From NCBI GenBank assembly GCA_030272585.1, contig BSYQ01000005.1:3751501-3815500 (forward strand): a stretch of 64,000 nucleotides of DNA. Direction: 5' to 3'. This stretch comes from Bryopsis sp. KO-2023 (lineage: Eukaryota; Chlorophyta; Ulvophyceae; Bryopsidales; Bryopsidaceae). How positions within the stretch are numbered: the stretch's first letter is position 1; every line of letters begins with the position of its first letter. Both the position numbers and the translations under genes were made by a program. The notes beneath the pieces were generated by a model. It had not been told where the DNA came from. It worked only from the letters and a program-made list of their open reading frames with translations, and made no database searches. Shown piece by piece: positions 9,205 through 18,115 of this stretch.

Positions 9205-9276
9205 CGCCGTTGCCGGGAATTGAACCCGGGTCTCCTGCGTGACAGGCAGGAATACTGACCACTGTACTACAACGAC
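9205..9276 (-). tRNA. tRNA-Asp(GTC), unit 1
   Basis: 72 nt: acceptor GTCGTTG/CAACGGC, anticodon stem CCTGC/GCAGG with GTC, T-arm CCGGG-TTCAATT-CCCGG; close to plant tRNA-Asp. Confidence 0.93.
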
Positions 9277-9384
9277 CCGATCACGACGATGAGGAGGCGA
9301 CGAGGCTGGTGACGAGGCTGGTGACGAGGCTGATGATGAGGCCGGTGACGAGGATGGACCACGGGACGCCCCATGATGACGTGA

Positions 9385-9466
9385 GTTGGGGTGTCCGAGT
9401 GGTTAAGGAGGTGGACTAGAAATCCACTGGGTTTATCCCGCGCAGGTTCGAATCCTGCCCTCAACG
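9385..9466 (+). tRNA. tRNA-Ser(AGA), unit 1
   Basis: 82 nt class II: acceptor GTTGGGG/CCTCAAC, anticodon loop CTAGAAA (AGA). Apart from the acceptor, anticodon and a T-loop base it nearly matches the Ser(CGA) gene. Confidence 0.93.
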
Positions 9467-9524
9467 AGGCGAGTGTTGAGTTCGCAAACGGAGGGGGTTT
9501 CGGAAAGGTTGCGAAAAGGTACGT

Positions 9525-9607
9525 TGTGGTGAGTGGGATTCGAACCCACGCTCGTCTCCGAACTAGAACCTGAATCTAGCGCCTTGGACCAACTCGGCCA
9601 TCACCAC
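9525..9607 (-). tRNA. tRNA-Leu(CAG), unit 1
   Basis: 83 nt class II: acceptor GTGGTGA/TCACCAC, anticodon stem CTAGA/TCTAG with loop TTCAGGT (CAG), long variable arm. Confidence 0.92.
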
Positions 9608-9724
9608 ACGATCAGACCTAGGGAGCCCCTCCCCACGAGGGCCCCGCCCCGAACCGGGGTCGGAACGGTGGAAGACGGCGCCGAGGAGCACTCCGACATC
9701 GTCGGCACGAAAACGTTTTCCGTG

Positions 9725-9810
9725 GCCTCGGTGGCGCAGTTGGTTAGCGCGTCGGTCTCATAACCTCGTGAGCCATCCGGAGGTCACCAGTTCGATCCTG
9801 GTCCGGGGCA
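9725..9810 (+). tRNA. tRNA-Met(CAT), elongator, with intron, unit 1
   Basis: 86 nt: acceptor GCCTCGG/CCGGGGC, D-arm GGCGCAGTTGGTTAGCGC, loop CTCATA, then about 13 extra nt 3' of the anticodon before the 3' stem: a canonical intron position, as in plant elongator Met genes. T-arm ACCAG-TTCGATC-CTGGT. Confidence 0.88.
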
Positions 9811-9876
9811 CTCCTCTTCTTTTCGGTCGAAGGAGAGCATCGCGCACACGAAAAAATGGAACGATCGGGGCACGCT

Positions 9877-9949
9877 CACACCCGGCGGGACTCGAACCCG
9901 CAACCCCCAGATTAGAAGTCTGGTGCGCTATCCATTGCGCCACGGGTGC
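9877..9949 (-). tRNA. tRNA-Arg(TCT), unit 1
   Basis: 73 nt: acceptor GCACCCG/CGGGTGT (one G-T pair), anticodon stem CCAGA/TCTGG with loop CTTCTAA (TCT), T-arm GCGGG-TTCGAGT-CCCGC. Confidence 0.92.
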
Positions 9950-10092
9950 TCACGAGGGATGGTTCCCCGCGAGGCCGCACGAGCGGCGAAAAGAAGGACA
10001 AGAGGGGGGAAAACGGGTGCCCTTTTGACGGGCCGTGGCGTTTCCACGTCGACCCCCACGGGGAACGACTCGTGATGACTCATTTTGAATGA

Positions 10093-10166
10093 GCCCGCTT
10101 AGCTCAGATGGCTAGAGCGCGCCCTTCGTAAGGGCGAGGCCGAGAGTTCGACTCTCTCAGTGGGCA
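10093..10166 (+). tRNA. tRNA-Thr(CGT), unit 2
   Basis: Same sequence as in unit 1; TTTT terminator shortly downstream. Confidence 0.93.
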
Positions 10167-10244
10167 ACCCTCCTTTTCCTCGCGGGGCAAATTCCGCCAC
10201 GAACGAGGGGCCCCGAGGTCGGAACGCGACAAAGGCATCGCGTC

Positions 10245-10293
10245 GGGATGTTGGTCTAGTGGTATGATTCTCGCTTCGGGTGCGAGAGGTCCC
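10245..10293 (+). pseudogene. tRNA-Pro(CGG) truncated, unit 2
   Basis: The 5' 49 nt are identical to the Pro gene of units 1, 3 and 4 through the anticodon arm. The T-arm, 3' acceptor and discriminator are deleted: GAGAGGTCCC runs straight into TCCATCG. A short TCCC repeat at the breakpoints suggests slippage. It cannot fold into a full tRNA and has lost its B box. Confidence 0.9.
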
Positions 10294-10301
10294 TCCATCG
10301 T

Positions 10302-10468
10302 CTCTTTCTCGGATCTCAGAGATCTTTTTATCGGATTCCGTCGATCTTTTTCTCGGATCTTAGAGATCTTTTCTTTCTGGATCTCAGAGATTTTTTTCTC
10401 GGATCTCAGAGATCTTTTTTTTTTCCGGATCTCAGAGATTTTTTCCTCGGATCTCAGAGATCTTTTCC
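10302..10468 (+). repeat. Palindromic T-tailed tandem repeat, unit 2
   Basis: Same seven-unit structure as in unit 1. Confidence 0.85.
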
Positions 10469-10491
10469 CCAACAGCGTGGCCCAAAGCTGG

Positions 10492-10565
10492 TGCCACCTG
10501 TGAGAGTCGAACTCACGGCCTTTCGCTTACAAAGCGAATGCTCTAACCATCTGAGCTAAGGTGGC
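10492..10565 (-). tRNA. tRNA-Thr(TGT), unit 2
   Basis: Same sequence as in unit 1. Confidence 0.93.
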
Positions 10566-10672
10566 TTCGGGGTCTCGCTACTCCCGCACGTGGGCGAACG
10601 ACGAGGACGGTCGCTCTCGACTTCGTTTCGGGCCCGATCGCTCCCCTCCCGTCGCATGCTTCGCGTGGCGTC

Positions 10673-10746
10673 GGACCTGTAGCTCAGTCGGTTAGAGCGC
10701 TGGTCTTATGAGCCGGAAGTCGCGGGTTCAATCCCCGCCAGGTCCA
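10673..10746 (+). tRNA. tRNA-Ile(TAT), unit 2
   Basis: Same sequence as in unit 1. Confidence 0.85.
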
Positions 10747-10822
10747 CGACTCGCAAGAATGCACCGACATCGCGTCCATCCAAGAAAGACAAGAAGCACA
10801 ACAACCAAGAAACGTGGGGGTG

Positions 10823-10903
10823 TGTGGCGAGTGGGATTTGAACCCACGCCCTTTCGGACTGGAACCTTACTCCAGCGCCTTGGACCAACTCGGCCATCGC
10901 CAC
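10823..10903 (-). tRNA. tRNA-Leu(AAG), unit 2
   Basis: Same sequence as in unit 1. Confidence 0.92.
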
Positions 10904-10999
10904 GTTTGAGGGAGGGGAGGGACGGAAGGGATCCGTGGGACGGCAGCCCCCCATCGGGGTCGACGGATGCAAGGGAGACGCTCGCCGCACGCTGAACGA

Positions 11000-11492
11000 G
11001 CTGAGATGTCCGAGTGGTGAAGGAGGTGGAGAGAGAGAGGAATGTGGGTTGGGTTACGTAAGGGTTTCTTTTTGGGGACAGTTCATTCTGTTTACGGCGC
11101 TGCCGCAAGGCAGTGTTACAGCCGTCCTGGCCTCCCAGAACGGCCGGATTTCGTTCAAGGCGTGTCAGTGAGCCTGGCGGTACGATTGTACCACAGGTCA
11201 GCTCACTGGTCACATCGATGGGACGGGTGAGTCGCATGTGACTCACCTGTACTACACTACAGTCTACTTAAGGCGCACTTCGCGCCATTGTAATCATTCT
11301 TATTATTCTCTCACGCTTGGTCACTCCAGCCAGTCGTGACAGGCAGTTTCCGGATTCATGAGTGGGACACGGGACTGGGTGTTGTACGTTCAACTGGGGA
11401 TCGGACCTCAAAATTCCGCCGATGTACAAAAGGCGTGTAAAAATGAATTCCAGGTGAAGGAGGTGGACTCGAAATCCATTGGTGCTGTCATC
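11000..11492 (+). pseudogene. tRNA-Ser pseudogene split by insertion, unit 2
   Basis: Same structure as in unit 1: 5' part 11000-11030, 15 bp direct repeats at 11016-11030 and 11453-11467, 3' part lost. Confidence 0.85.
11031..11452 (+). mobile_element. LTR-like insertion in tRNA-Ser, unit 2
   Basis: 422 bp copy of the insertion of unit 1 with the same boundaries. Its presence in each unit means it predates the tandem amplification. Confidence 0.6.
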
Positions 11493-11560
11493 GTAGCGCT
11501 CCGTCACAGCGTTGATGGGGCGCGCAACAACGACGCAGGAGGCGTTTGGGCCGTACGAGG

Positions 11561-11633
11561 TTCCGTCGCCGGGACTCGAACCCGGGTCTTGTGGGTGAAA
11601 GCCACATGTCCTGACCACCTAGACTACGACGGA
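11561..11633 (-). tRNA. tRNA-Glu(TTC), unit 2
   Basis: As in unit 1 but with the usual A in the D-arm (GGTCAGGAC). Confidence 0.92.
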
Positions 11634-12232
11634 AGATCCACGAGACACGTCTCGTATGCCGAGTTTCGGAGCGTTGAGGGTTTTTGGAAGCTGGCGGGAA
11701 GCTGGCGGGGACAAGTGCCCTCGCGCACGGGAACGGGGTTGCGCCAGAACTTCGGGAGGGTGTTCGTTCGTGGTTAGGACTCGTTTCGAGTTTTTTCATC
11801 GTTGCGATTTTTGGGTGCTCGGATTTGGATGCACGAGAGATATCAGTAATGGCCCATTTTGTTGGCTCGGATTGTCACGTAAAAGGAGTTGTTCGTTTTC
11901 CATGGGTTTTCGTGTCTCTTCGGATTTTGGTGTTTTTCTTTCCCTCTGGGAGACCGATTCGTTTCTCTCTATTTTCATCGTTCTTTTCTTATTTTTGTGC
12001 CGTTCTTTCCCTCCTTTTCTTCCAATAATCTTTCTATTCATTGTTTCCCCTTTCCGTGCTTTTTTCTGTTTTTCTTTTTTCGATTCTTTCTCGAAAAAAT
12101 ATATATATATTGAGCTACCCGGGCGTGCCTGAAGCCGGAGCGCGCCGATCCCGTGGATCTCGATCTCGGTAATCTCGATCTCGCACAGGGTCGACAGAGT
12201 CTCCACGGAGCGAGCACCGGATACGTCGTCGA
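11634..12232. other. T-rich spacer, unit 2
   Basis: Same content as the spacer of unit 1; nothing recognised. Confidence 0.6.
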
Positions 12233-12314
12233 GCTGAGATGTCCGAGTGGTTAAGGAGGTGGACTCGAAATCCACTGGGTTTATCCCGCGCAGGTTCAAA
12301 TCCTGCTCTCAGCG
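12233..12314 (+). tRNA. tRNA-Ser(CGA), unit 2
   Basis: Same sequence as in unit 1. Confidence 0.93.
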
Positions 12315-12366
12315 TCCCGCCCATGCTTTTCTCGGAGCGGCCGAAGAAAGGGATGCAAGGAGGCTG

Positions 12367-12438
12367 CGCCGTTGCCGGGAATTGAACCCGGGTCTCCTGC
12401 GTGACAGGCAGGAATACTGACCACTGTACTACAACGAC
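12367..12438 (-). tRNA. tRNA-Asp(GTC), unit 2
   Basis: Same sequence as in unit 1. Confidence 0.93.
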
Positions 12439-12546
12439 CCGATCACGACGATGAGGAGGCGACGAGGCTGGTGACGAGGCTGGTGACGAGGCTGATGATG
12501 AGGCCGGTGACGAGGATGGACCACGGGACGCCCCATGATGACGTGA

Positions 12547-12628
12547 GTTGGGGTGTCCGAGTGGTTAAGGAGGTGGACTAGAAATCCACTGGGTTTATCC
12601 CGCGCAGGTTCGAATCCTGCCCTCAACG
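12547..12628 (+). tRNA. tRNA-Ser(AGA), unit 2
   Basis: Same sequence as in unit 1. Confidence 0.93.
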
Positions 12629-12686
12629 AGGCGAGTGTTGAGTTCGCAAACGGAGGGGGTTTCGGAAAGGTTGCGAAAAGGTACGT

Positions 12687-12769
12687 TGTGGTGAGTGGGA
12701 TTCGAACCCACGCTCGTCTCCGAACTAGAACCTGAATCTAGCGCCTTGGACCAACTCGGCCATCACCAC
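12687..12769 (-). tRNA. tRNA-Leu(CAG), unit 2
   Basis: Same sequence as in unit 1. Confidence 0.92.
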
Positions 12770-12886
12770 ACGATCAGACCTAGGGAGCCCCTCCCCACGA
12801 GGGCCCCGCCCCGAACCGGGGTCGGAACGGTGGAAGACGGCGCCGAGGAGCACTCCGACATCGTCGGCACGAAAACGTTTTCCGTG

Positions 12887-12972
12887 GCCTCGGTGGCGCA
12901 GTTGGTTAGCGCGTCGGTCTCATAACCTCGTGAGCCATCCGGAGGTCACCAGTTCGATCCTGGTCCGGGGCA
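12887..12972 (+). tRNA. tRNA-Met(CAT) with intron, unit 2
   Basis: Same sequence and intron as in unit 1. Confidence 0.88.
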
Positions 12973-13038
12973 CTCCTCTTCTTTTCGGTCGAAGGAGAGC
13001 ATCGCGCACACGAAAAAATGGAACGATCGGGGCACGCT

Positions 13039-13111
13039 CACACCCGGCGGGACTCGAACCCGCAACCCCCAGATTAGAAGTCTGGTGCGCTATCCATTGC
13101 GCCACGGGTGC
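13039..13111 (-). tRNA. tRNA-Arg(TCT), unit 2
   Basis: Same sequence as in unit 1. Confidence 0.92.
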
Positions 13112-13254
13112 TCACGAGGGATGGTTCCCCGCGAGGCCGCACGAGCGGCGAAAAGAAGGACAAGAGGGGGGAAAACGGGTGCCCTTTTGACGGGCCGTGG
13201 CGTTTCCACGTCGACCCCCACGGGGAACGACTCGTGATGACTCATTTTGAATGA

Positions 13255-13328
13255 GCCCGCTTAGCTCAGATGGCTAGAGCGCGCCCTTCGTAAGGGCGAG
13301 GCCGAGAGTTCGACTCTCTCAGTGGGCA
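13255..13328 (+). tRNA. tRNA-Thr(CGT), unit 3
   Basis: Same sequence as in unit 1. Confidence 0.93.
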
Positions 13329-13406
13329 ACCCTCCTTTTCCTCGCGGGGCAAATTCCGCCACGAACGAGGGGCCCCGAGGTCGGAACGCGACAAAGGCAT
13401 CGCGTC

Positions 13407-13478
13407 GGGATGTTGGTCTAGTGGTATGATTCTCGCTTCGGGTGCGAGAGGTCCCGAGTTCGATTCCCGGACATCCCC
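13407..13478 (+). tRNA. tRNA-Pro(CGG), unit 3
   Basis: Intact, same sequence as in unit 1. Confidence 0.93.
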
Positions 13479-13491
13479 CTCCCTCCATCGT

Positions 13492-13636
13492 CTCTTTCTC
13501 GGATCTCAGAGATCTTTTTATCGGATCTTAGAGATCTTTTCTTTCTGGATCTCAGAGATTTTTTTCTCGGATCTCAGAGATCTTTTTTTTTTCCGGATCT
13601 CAGAGATTTTTTCCTCGGATCTCAGAGATCTTTTCC
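13492..13636 (+). repeat. Palindromic T-tailed tandem repeat, unit 3 (short form)
   Basis: Six units rather than seven; the diverged GGATTCCGTCGATC unit is absent. Confidence 0.85.
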
Positions 13637-13659
13637 CCAACAGCGTGGCCCAAAGCTGG

Positions 13660-13733
13660 TGCCACCTGTGAGAGTCGAACTCACGGCCTTTCGCTTACAA
13701 AGCGAATGCTCTAACCATCTGAGCTAAGGTGGC
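13660..13733 (-). tRNA. tRNA-Thr(TGT), unit 3
   Basis: Same sequence as in unit 1. Confidence 0.93.
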
Positions 13734-13840
13734 TTCGGGGTCTCGCTACTCCCGCACGTGGGCGAACGACGAGGACGGTCGCTCTCGACTTCGTTTCGGG
13801 CCCGATCGCTCCCCTCCCGTCGCATGCTTCGCGTGGCGTC

Positions 13841-13914
13841 GGACCTGTAGCTCAGTCGGTTAGAGCGCTGGTCTTATGAGCCGGAAGTCGCGGGTTCAAT
13901 CCCCGCCAGGTCCA
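13841..13914 (+). tRNA. tRNA-Ile(TAT), unit 3
   Basis: Same sequence as in unit 1. Confidence 0.85.
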
Positions 13915-13990
13915 CGACTCGCAAGAATGCACCGACATCGCGTCCATCCAAGAAAGACAAGAAGCACAACAACCAAGAAACGTGGGGGTG

Positions 13991-14071
13991 TGTGGCGAGT
14001 GGGATTTGAACCCACGCCCTTTCGGACTGGAACCTTACTCCAGCGCCTTGGACCAACTCGGCCATCGCCAC
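13991..14071 (-). tRNA. tRNA-Leu(AAG), unit 3
   Basis: Same sequence as in unit 1. Confidence 0.92.
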
Positions 14072-14167
14072 GTTTGAGGGAGGGGAGGGACGGAAGGGAT
14101 CCGTGGGACGGCAGCCCCCCATCGGGGTCGACGGATGCAAGGGAGACGCTCGCCGCACGCTGAACGA

Positions 14168-14660
14168 GCTGAGATGTCCGAGTGGTGAAGGAGGTGGAGA
14201 GAGAGAGGAATGTGGGTTGGGTTACGTAAGGGTTTCTTTTTGGGGACAGTTCATTCTGTTTACGGCGCTGCCGCAAGGCAGTGTTACAGCCGTCCTGGCC
14301 TCCCAGAACGGCCGGATTTCGTTCAAGGCGTGTCAGTGAGCCTGGCGGTACGATTGTACCACAGGTCAGCTCACTGGTCACATCGATGGGACGGGTGAGT
14401 CGCATGTGACTCACCTGTACTACACTACAGTCTACTTAAGGCGCACTTCGCGCCATTGTAATCATTCTTATTATTCTCTCACGCTTGGTCACTCCAGCCA
14501 GTCGTGACAGGCAGTTTCCGGATTCATGAGTGGGACACGGGACTGGGTGTTGTACGTTCAACTGGGGATCGGACCTCAAAATTCCGCCGATGTACAAAAG
14601 GCGTGTAAAAATGAATTCCAGGTGAAGGAGGTGGACTCGAAATCCATTGGTGCTGTCATC
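14168..14660 (+). pseudogene. tRNA-Ser pseudogene split by insertion, unit 3
   Basis: Same structure as in unit 1, with the 15 bp repeats at 14184-14198 and 14621-14635. Confidence 0.85.
14199..14620 (+). mobile_element. LTR-like insertion in tRNA-Ser, unit 3
   Basis: Third copy of the 422 bp insertion, same boundaries. Confidence 0.6.
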
Positions 14661-14728
14661 GTAGCGCTCCGTCACAGCGTTGATGGGGCGCGCAACAACG
14701 ACGCAGGAGGCGTTTGGGCCGTACGAGG

Positions 14729-14801
14729 TTCCGTCGCCGGGACTCGAACCCGGGTCTTGTGGGTGAAAGCCACATGTCCTGACCACCTAGACTACGACGG
14801 A
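14729..14801 (-). tRNA. tRNA-Glu(TTC), unit 3
   Basis: Same as the unit 2 copy. Confidence 0.92.
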
Positions 14802-15400
14802 AGATCCACGAGACACGTCTCGTATGCCGAGTTTCGGAGCGTCGAGGGTTTTTGGAAGCTGGCGGGAAGCTGGCGGGGACAAGTGCCCTCGCGCACGGGA
14901 ACGGGGTTGCGCCAGAACTTCGGGAGGGTGTTCGTTCGTGGTTAGGACTCGTTTCGAGTTTTTTCATCGTTGCGATTTTTGGGTGCTCGGATTTGGATGC
15001 ACGAGAGATATCAGTAATGGCCCATTTTGTTGGCTCGGATTGTCACGTAAAAGGAGTTGTTCGTTTTCCATGGGTTTTCGTGTCTCTTCGGATTTTGGTG
15101 TTTTTCTTTCCCTCTGGGAGACCGATTCGTTTCTCTCTATTTTCATCGTTCTTTTCTTATTTTTGTGCCGTTCTTTCCCTCCTTTTCTTCCAATAATCTT
15201 TCTATTCATTGTTTCCCCTTTCCGTGATTTTTTCTGTTTTTCTTTTTTCGATTCTTTCTCGAAAAAATATATATATATTGAGCTACCCGGGCGTGCCTGA
15301 AGCCGGAGCGCGCCGATCCCGTGGATCCCGATCTCGGTAATCTCGATCTCGCACAGGGTCGACAGAGTCTCCACGGAGCGAGCACCGGATACGTCGTCGA
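14802..15400. other. T-rich spacer, unit 3
   Basis: Same content as in units 1 and 2, with a few substitutions; nothing recognised. Confidence 0.6.
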
Positions 15401-15482
15401 GCTGAGATGTCCGAGTGGTTAAGGAGGTGGACTCGAAATCCACTGGGTTTATCCCGCGCAGGTTCAAATCCTGCTCTCAGCG
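15401..15482 (+). tRNA. tRNA-Ser(CGA), unit 3
   Basis: Same sequence as in unit 1. Confidence 0.93.
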
Positions 15483-15534
15483 TCCCGCCCGTGCTTTTCT
15501 CGGAGCGGCCGAAGAAAGGGATGCAAGGAGGCAG

Positions 15535-15606
15535 CGCCGTTGCCGGGAATTGAACCCGGGTCTCCTGCGTGACAGGCAGGAATACTGACCACTGTACTAC
15601 AACGAC
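15535..15606 (-). tRNA. tRNA-Asp(GTC), unit 3
   Basis: Same sequence as in unit 1. Confidence 0.93.
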
Positions 15607-15714
15607 CCGATCACGACGATGAGGAGGCGACGAGGCTGGTGACGAGGCTGGTGACGAGGCTGATGATGAGGCCGGTGACGAGGATGGACCACGGGACGCC
15701 CCATGATGACGTGA

Positions 15715-15796
15715 GTTGGGGTGTCCGAGTGGTTAAGGAGGTGGACTAGAAATCCACTGGGTTTATCCCGCGCAGGTTCGAATCCTGCCCTCAACG
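15715..15796 (+). tRNA. tRNA-Ser(AGA), unit 3
   Basis: Same sequence as in unit 1. Confidence 0.93.
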
Positions 15797-15854
15797 AGGC
15801 GAGTGTTGAGTTCGCAAACGGAGGGGGTTTCGGAAAGGTTGCGAAAAGGTACGT

Positions 15855-15937
15855 TGTGGTGAGTGGGATTCGAACCCACGCTCGTCTCCGAACTAGAACC
15901 TGAATCTAGCGCCTTGGACCAACTCGGCCATCACCAC
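15855..15937 (-). tRNA. tRNA-Leu(CAG), unit 3
   Basis: Same sequence as in unit 1. Confidence 0.92.
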
Positions 15938-16054
15938 ACGATCAGACCTAGGGAGCCCCTCCCCACGAGGGCCCCGCCCCGAACCGGGGTCGGAACGGTG
16001 GAAGACGGCGCCGAGGAGCACTCCGACATCGTCGGCACGAAAACGTTTTCCGTG

Positions 16055-16140
16055 GCCTCGGTGGCGCAGTTGGTTAGCGCGTCGGTCTCATAACCTCGTG
16101 AGCCATCCGGAGGTCACCAGTTCGATCCTGGTCCGGGGCA
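16055..16140 (+). tRNA. tRNA-Met(CAT) with intron, unit 3
   Basis: Same sequence and intron as in unit 1. Confidence 0.88.
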
Positions 16141-16206
16141 CTCCTCTTCTTTTCGGTCGAAGGAGAGCATCGCGCACACGAAAAAATGGAACGATCGGGG
16201 CACGCT

Positions 16207-16279
16207 CACACCCGGCGGGACTCGAACCCGCAACCCCCAGATTAGAAGTCTGGTGCGCTATCCATTGCGCCACGGGTGC
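16207..16279 (-). tRNA. tRNA-Arg(TCT), unit 3
   Basis: Same sequence as in unit 1. Confidence 0.92.
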
Positions 16280-16422
16280 TCACGAGGGATGGTTCCCCGC
16301 GAGGCCGCACGAGCGGCGAAAAGAAGGACAAGAGGGGGGAAAACGGGTGCCCTTTTGACGGGCCGTGCCGTTTCCACGTCGACCCCCACGGGGAACGACT
16401 CGTGATGACTCATTCTGAATGA

Positions 16423-16496
16423 GCCCGCTTAGCTCAGATGGCTAGAGCGCGCCCTTCGTAAGGGCGAGGCCGAGAGTTCGACTCTCTCAGTGGGCA
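16423..16496 (+). tRNA. tRNA-Thr(CGT), unit 4
   Basis: Same sequence as in unit 1. Confidence 0.93.
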
Positions 16497-16574
16497 ACCC
16501 TCCTTTTCCTCGCGGGGCAAATTCCGCCACGAACGAGGGGCCCCGAGGTCGGAACGCGACAAAGGCATCGCGTC

Positions 16575-16646
16575 GGGATGTTGGTCTAGTGGTATGATTC
16601 TCGCTTCGGGTGCGAGAGGTCCCGAGTTCGATTCCCGGACATCCCC
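16575..16646 (+). tRNA. tRNA-Pro(CGG), unit 4
   Basis: Intact, same sequence as in unit 1. Confidence 0.93.
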
Positions 16647-16658
16647 CTCCCTCCATCG

Positions 16659-16826
16659 TCTCTTTCTCGGATCTCAGAGATCTTTTTATCGGATTCCGTC
16701 GATCTTTTTCTCGGATCTTAGAGATCTTTTCTTTCTGGATCTCAGAGATTTTTTTCTCGGATCTCAGAGATCTTTTTTTTTTCCGGATCTCAGAGATTTT
16801 TTCCTCGGATCTCAGAGATCTTTTCC
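16659..16826 (+). repeat. Palindromic T-tailed tandem repeat, unit 4
   Basis: Seven-unit form, as in units 1 and 2. Confidence 0.85.
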
Positions 16827-16849
16827 CCAACAGCGTGGCCCAAAGCTGG

Positions 16850-16923
16850 TGCCACCTGTGAGAGTCGAACTCACGGCCTTTCGCTTACAAAGCGAATGCT
16901 CTAACCATCTGAGCTAAGGTGGC
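16850..16923 (-). tRNA. tRNA-Thr(TGT), unit 4
   Basis: Same sequence as in unit 1. Confidence 0.93.
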
Positions 16924-17030
16924 TTCGGGGTCTCGCTACTCCCGCACGTGGGCGAACGACGAGGACGGTCGCTCTCGACTTCGTTTCGGGCCCGATCGCT
17001 CCCCTCCCGTCGCATGCTTCGCGTGGCGTC

Positions 17031-17104
17031 GGACCTGTAGCTCAGTCGGTTAGAGCGCTGGTCTTATGAGCCGGAAGTCGCGGGTTCAATCCCCGCTAGG
17101 TCCA
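17031..17104 (+). tRNA. tRNA-Ile(TAT), unit 4
   Basis: One change from the other units: C to T (about 17097), turning the first acceptor 3' base pair G-C into G-T (CCCCGCTAGG). Probably still functional. Confidence 0.83.
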
Positions 17105-17180
17105 CGACTCGCAAGAATGCACCGACATCGCGTCCATCCAAGAAAGACAAGAAGCACAACAACCAAGAAACGTGGGGGTG

Positions 17181-17261
17181 TGTGGCGAGTGGGATTTGAA
17201 CCCACGCCCTTTCGGACTGGAACCTTACTCCAGCGCCTTGGACCAACTCGGCCATCGCCAC
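17181..17261 (-). tRNA. tRNA-Leu(AAG), unit 4
   Basis: Same sequence as in unit 1. Confidence 0.92.
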
Positions 17262-17357
17262 GTTTGAGGGAGGGGAGGGACGGAAGGGATCCGTGGGACG
17301 GCAGCCCCCCATCGGGGTCGACGGATGCAAGGGAGACGCTCGCCGCACGCTGAACGA

Positions 17358-17388
17358 GCTGAGATGTCCGAGTGGTGAAGGAGGTGGA
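17358..17388 (+). pseudogene. tRNA-Ser pseudogene 5' part, unit 4
   Basis: 5' acceptor and D-arm, followed by the LTR-like insertion as in other units. The 3' part is displaced beyond the window by elements G and F. Confidence 0.82.
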
Positions 17389-17640
17389 GAGAGAGAGGAA
17401 TGTGGGTTGGGTTACGTAAGGGTTTCTTTTTGGGGACAGTTCATTCTGTTTACGGCGCTGCCGCAAGGCAGTGTTACAGCCGTCCTGGCCTCCCAGAACG
17501 GCCGGATTTCGTTCAAGGCGTGTCAGTAAGCCTGGCGGTACGATTGTACCACAGGTCAACTCACTGGTCACATCGATGGGACGGGTGAGTCGCATGTGAC
17601 TCACCTGTACTACACTACAGTCTACTTAAGGCGCACTTCG
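17389..17640 (+). mobile_element. LTR-like insertion, unit 4, 5' 252 bp
   Basis: Matches positions 7869-8120 of unit 1 apart from a few changes (TCAGTAAGCC, GTCAACTC). It is the landing site of elements F and G. Confidence 0.6.
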
Positions 17641-17859
17641 TGATAGTGGGGTGTGTGGTGGAAATAAATTTTCCACATACTCCCCCTGGGAGCGTTCCCC
17701 TACAACAGCGAATCCAACCAAAACAACAACCCAACCAGTGTCTAACTACGTGTCCCTTAAATAGTACTCTAGGGCTATCACGAGTCACACTAATGATACA
17801 AGTCACCTCAACGCTCCCAGACCAGTCATTTCTAGTCATCTCGTCTAAAATCACTATCA
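17641..17859 (-). repeat. 3' LTR of element G (219 bp)
   Basis: TG...CA ends with TSD CTTCG to its left. In the minus direction it carries TATTTAAG, comparable to the TACTTAAG box of the element C LTR. Confidence 0.92.
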
Positions 17860-17984
17860 ACTCTCATTTATGTCTCGCGCAACGAAGACGAAACGCGCCA
17901 GGACATTCAGGGAAACGTGGAAAAAGCGTTCAAGTCGATAAACTTGCTTGGGATAACGCAAGCGCCAGGAAGCAAGAAGGTATA

Positions 17985-18115
17985 GGAGGTGTTCCTGGTG
18001 ACGATAAGCCAGATGGTGATGGAGGTGATGACCACCGCGATAGGCGAACCCGTCCTTAGTTACACCCCCGCATTCCAGGTGCGCCTGATGGCGGAGGTGA
18101 TGGTGGCGGTGGCGA
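17985..18115 (+). pseudogene. gag linker fragment, antisense to element G
   Basis: On + this reads like the hinge of the element C gag (around C positions 31318-31440): GDD.PDGDGGDDHRDRR, a stop, then RIPGAPDGGG. The nucleotide match includes a run of about 30 bases in GCATTCCAGGTGCGCCTGAT and what follows. The Asp/Arg block and the Gly-rich block are in different frames. It runs opposite to G's own transcription. Confidence 0.7.

Larger units (their letters stand above)
6885..10074 (+). repeat. tRNA array, unit 1 (3190 bp)
   Basis: First copy of the tandem unit, starting ATGACTCATTCTGAATGAG. It holds 12 intact tRNA genes on alternating strands, one disrupted Ser-like gene, and a palindromic T-rich repeat block. 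Its left edge abuts the LTR of element A. Units differ by only a handful of substitutions and two indels, so the amplification is recent or kept uniform by conversion. Confidence 0.93.
10075..13236 (+). repeat. tRNA array, unit 2 (3162 bp)
   Basis: Near-identical to unit 1. The main difference is a 28 bp deletion that removes the 3' end of the Pro gene. The rest of the gene order and the Ser disruption are the same. Confidence 0.93.
13237..16404 (+). repeat. tRNA array, unit 3 (3168 bp)
   Basis: Near-identical to units 1 and 2. It keeps an intact Pro gene but lacks one unit (22 bp) of the palindromic T-rich repeat. Confidence 0.93.
16405..17640 (+). repeat. tRNA array, unit 4, interrupted by elements G and F
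   Basis: The first 1236 bp of the unit, through the first 252 bp of the LTR-like insertion. It stops at GCACTTCG, where the LTR of element G begins. The rest of the unit is expected beyond the right end of the window, after element F. Confidence 0.92.
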
